A stretch of DNA of 25,878 bases from Firmicutes bacterium AM31-12AC (GTDB lineage Bacteria > Bacillota > Clostridia > Lachnospirales > Lachnospiraceae). The stretch spans positions 1 to 25,878 of the forward strand of contig QUJA01000038.1 in the NCBI GenBank assembly GCA_003480425.1, given 5' to 3'. Numbering within the stretch: the stretch's first letter is position 1; each line of letters begins with the position of its first letter. Position numbers and translations under genes: made by a program. The notes under the pieces are model-generated. The model did not search any database. It worked only from the letters and a program-made list of their open reading frames with translations, and was not told the origin of the DNA. Below, piece by piece: positions 24,901 to 25,878 of the stretch.

Positions 24901-24929
24901 ATTATATTATTTTGCACGATTTTTGTCAA
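24901..24929 (-). promoter_or_regulatory. Consensus promoter of the hypB operon
   Basis: On the minus strand TTGACA (plus 24924-24929) and TATAAT (plus 24901-24906) are both perfect, with a 17-base spacer. The predicted start is near 24894, about 54 bases before hypB. Such a strong core implies tight control by a repressor. Confidence 0.88.
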
Positions 24930-25010
24930 TTTATCTTGATTTTTTCGTGTATTTCACACTAATATTTTCTCATTTTCTTTTATTTAATTCGTTTTTTCTC
25001 GTTTTGGTAT

Positions 25011-25023
25011 CTGGTATAACCAG
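25011..25023. promoter_or_regulatory. Second FadR-type operator candidate
   Basis: CTGGTATAACCAG is a 13-base palindrome (CTGGT, ATA, ACCAG) that fits TNGTNNNACNA at every fixed position. It lies 26 bases upstream of the -35 of the plus-strand promoter, in the shared control region of hypB and the small membrane proteins. Confidence 0.6.
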
Positions 25024-25049
25024 AACATTCTTTTTTATTCCAGCCTTAC

Positions 25050-25078
25050 TTGACACTCCCTATTTAATATGATACTTT
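25050..25078 (+). promoter_or_regulatory. Promoter of the small membrane protein genes
   Basis: TTGACA (25050-25055), a 17-base spacer ending in TGA (extended -10), then TACTTT (25073-25078). The transcript would begin about 50 bases before the ATG at 25138. Between this promoter and the hypB promoter the DNA is AT-rich with no gene. Confidence 0.6.
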
Positions 25079-25137
25079 GTAACTATTCGAAAGGTAATTT
25101 TCAATATTACACTATTTTATTTAAAGGGGGTTTTTAC

Positions 25138-25536
25138 ATGGCATGCTTTTTAGCACCGGCTACCGAAGCAATCGTTGTATCTGCAGCCGCACATCACAAT
25201 CGCAAGGTAAGCAAGGACAATTCTTCTGAATCTAAACATCAGGAATCTGTCACATTTTCATCTTACCTTGTTCAGAAACTGCAATGGTTAAGCACACTCT
25301 TATGGGGAGGAAGTTTTCTGCTTCTTATCGAACACATCTGGCACGGCGAGATTGTTCCCTGGTTTCCTTTCCTTACTGCGCTAAACAATCCAAATGACAT
25401 TAGTCCTATGTTGACCGAAATTGCAACCGTAGGTACTGCTATGGCTCTTACAGTTACATTTACATGGTTTATTGCAGTTGCTGTTTGTTATATGGCACTA
25501 AAAAAACAGTCCGACAAATCTATAATTACTGATTAG
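25138..25536 (+). CDS. Small membrane protein, unknown function (132 residues)
   Basis: I do not recognise a named family. It starts MACFLAPATEAIVVSAAAHH, followed by a polar stretch, then two membrane helices: about residues 50-72 (LQWLSTLLWGGSFLLLIEHIW) and 95-120 (TAMALTVTFTWFIAVAVCYM). The motif EHIWHGE near the end of the first helix has two His and two Glu, possibly metal- or haem-binding, which is a guess. The start at 25138 has AAAGGGGG 7 bases upstream; an upstream start at 25069 would lie over the promoter. It is divergent from hypB and 15 bases before a second small membrane protein gene. Confidence 0.8.
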   Translation: MACFLAPATEAIVVSAAAHHNRKVSKDNSSESKHQESVTFSSYLVQKLQWLSTLLWGGSFLLLIEHIWHGEIVPWFPFLTALNNPNDISPMLTEIATVGTAMALTVTFTWFIAVAVCYMALKKQSDKSIITD

Positions 25537-25551
25537 TAGGAGGAATTATTT

Positions 25552-25827
25552 ATGTGTTTGATATTAACTTTTCTTGCAGCGGTCTTCACAAGCATAATTT
25601 GTTTCTCACACCCACAGTTTATCCAACAATTCCAGTTGCATAAACTTGCATTAATGTATTGGGGTGCAACACTGATGTGGTCAATTGATGGTGTTTTTCA
25701 ATTACGGGAGGGAGAAGCATTTTTCGATTTGAGCCTTAATGATACTTTTCTTGGAATTGTAGTTATCATTTGTGGAGTTGTATTATGGGGATTAACCACT
25801 TTTGCTCATAGAAGAAAAACAGTATAA
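25552..25827 (+). CDS. Small membrane protein, unknown function (91 residues)
   Basis: Three predicted membrane helices: residues about 2-18 (LILTFLAAVFTSIICF), 31-50 (LALMYWGATLMWSIDGVF) and 66-84 (FLGIVVIICGVVLWGLTTF), ending in a positive tail HRRKTV. I do not recognise a family. The ATG at 25552 has AGGAGG 8 bases upstream. The spacing from the previous gene (15 bases) implies one transcript and probably one complex. A REP-like hairpin follows and may end the transcript. Confidence 0.8.
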   Translation: MCLILTFLAAVFTSIICFSHPQFIQQFQLHKLALMYWGATLMWSIDGVFQLREGEAFFDLSLNDTFLGIVVIICGVVLWGLTTFAHRRKTV

Positions 25828-25839
25828 GAACCGAATAGG

Positions 25840-25878
25840 GATGAAATTAGGCGGCTTTTTCTCATACGAAAAAGCCGC
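25840..25878. repeat. REP-like hairpin, cut by the window end; possible terminator
   Basis: GCGGCTTTTTC (25851-25861) and GAAAAAGCCGC (25868-25878) are exact inverted arms around TCATAC. The preceding GGGATGAAATTAG is a diverged form of the GGGACGGAGTTAG flank in the copy at 19208. The right flank lies outside the window. Confidence 0.72.

Noticed and set aside
24841..25137. T-box or other leader RNA upstream of hypB
   Set aside because: The predicted 5' leader is only about 54 bases and contains just the inverted repeat and the ribosome site.

Overview
The window looks like chromosomal DNA of a gut anaerobe of the Firmicutes, most likely Lachnospiraceae (relatives of Roseburia, Blautia or Mediterraneibacter). 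This rests on AT-rich DNA, strong AGGAGG-type ribosome sites, an oxygen-sensitive class III ribonucleotide reductase, MsmX-dependent type sugar ABC genes without their own ATPase, and Clostridia-typical DUF5711, DUF5692 and LysM genes. I recognised families by eye; no database search was run.

Layout. 1-2250 (minus): a REP-like hairpin, an unknown protein with an L7/L12-like fold, nrdG and a long rsmH homologue. 2293-3830: an AAA/DUF4143 ATPase preceded by about five tandem 32-bp repeats. 3838-12127: a glycan locus. A divergent AraC regulator faces an operon of a GH112 galacto-/lacto-N-biose phosphorylase (frameshifted), a sugar-binding lipoprotein, two permeases, and two genes that I read as the helical and beta-helix subunits of a cytoplasmic GH136 lacto-N-biosidase. 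The genes would together import lacto-N-tetraose or mucin-type glycans, release lacto-N-biose inside the cell and phosphorolyse it. 12139-14418: nrdD with a tandem NrdR-box pair in its promoter, about 11 kb from nrdG. 14494-15208: a GIY-YIG protein, then tRNA-Ala and tRNA-Asn with unusual palindromes in the spacer and over the promoter. 15214-18571: CvpA, DUF5711 and MPN-like/LysM envelope genes. 18703-19221 (plus): an HD-domain protein that ends inside a REP-like hairpin.

19267-25827: the least understood region. A minus-strand operon holds hypB, a large Fe-S/FAD oxidoreductase, hypA, a DUF5692 membrane protein and a FadR-type GntR regulator. It has a consensus promoter and an operator-like inverted repeat just past the predicted start. 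Two small membrane proteins are divergent from it. No hydrogenase subunit or other hyp gene is present, so this may be a nickel-linked redox system outside the known hydrogenase setting; this is an inference.

Four genes (GH112, DUF5711, MPN/LysM, oxidoreductase) are each broken by what looks like one missing base. That density suggests sequence errors or a -1 event in at least some, and it should be settled before calling them pseudogenes.
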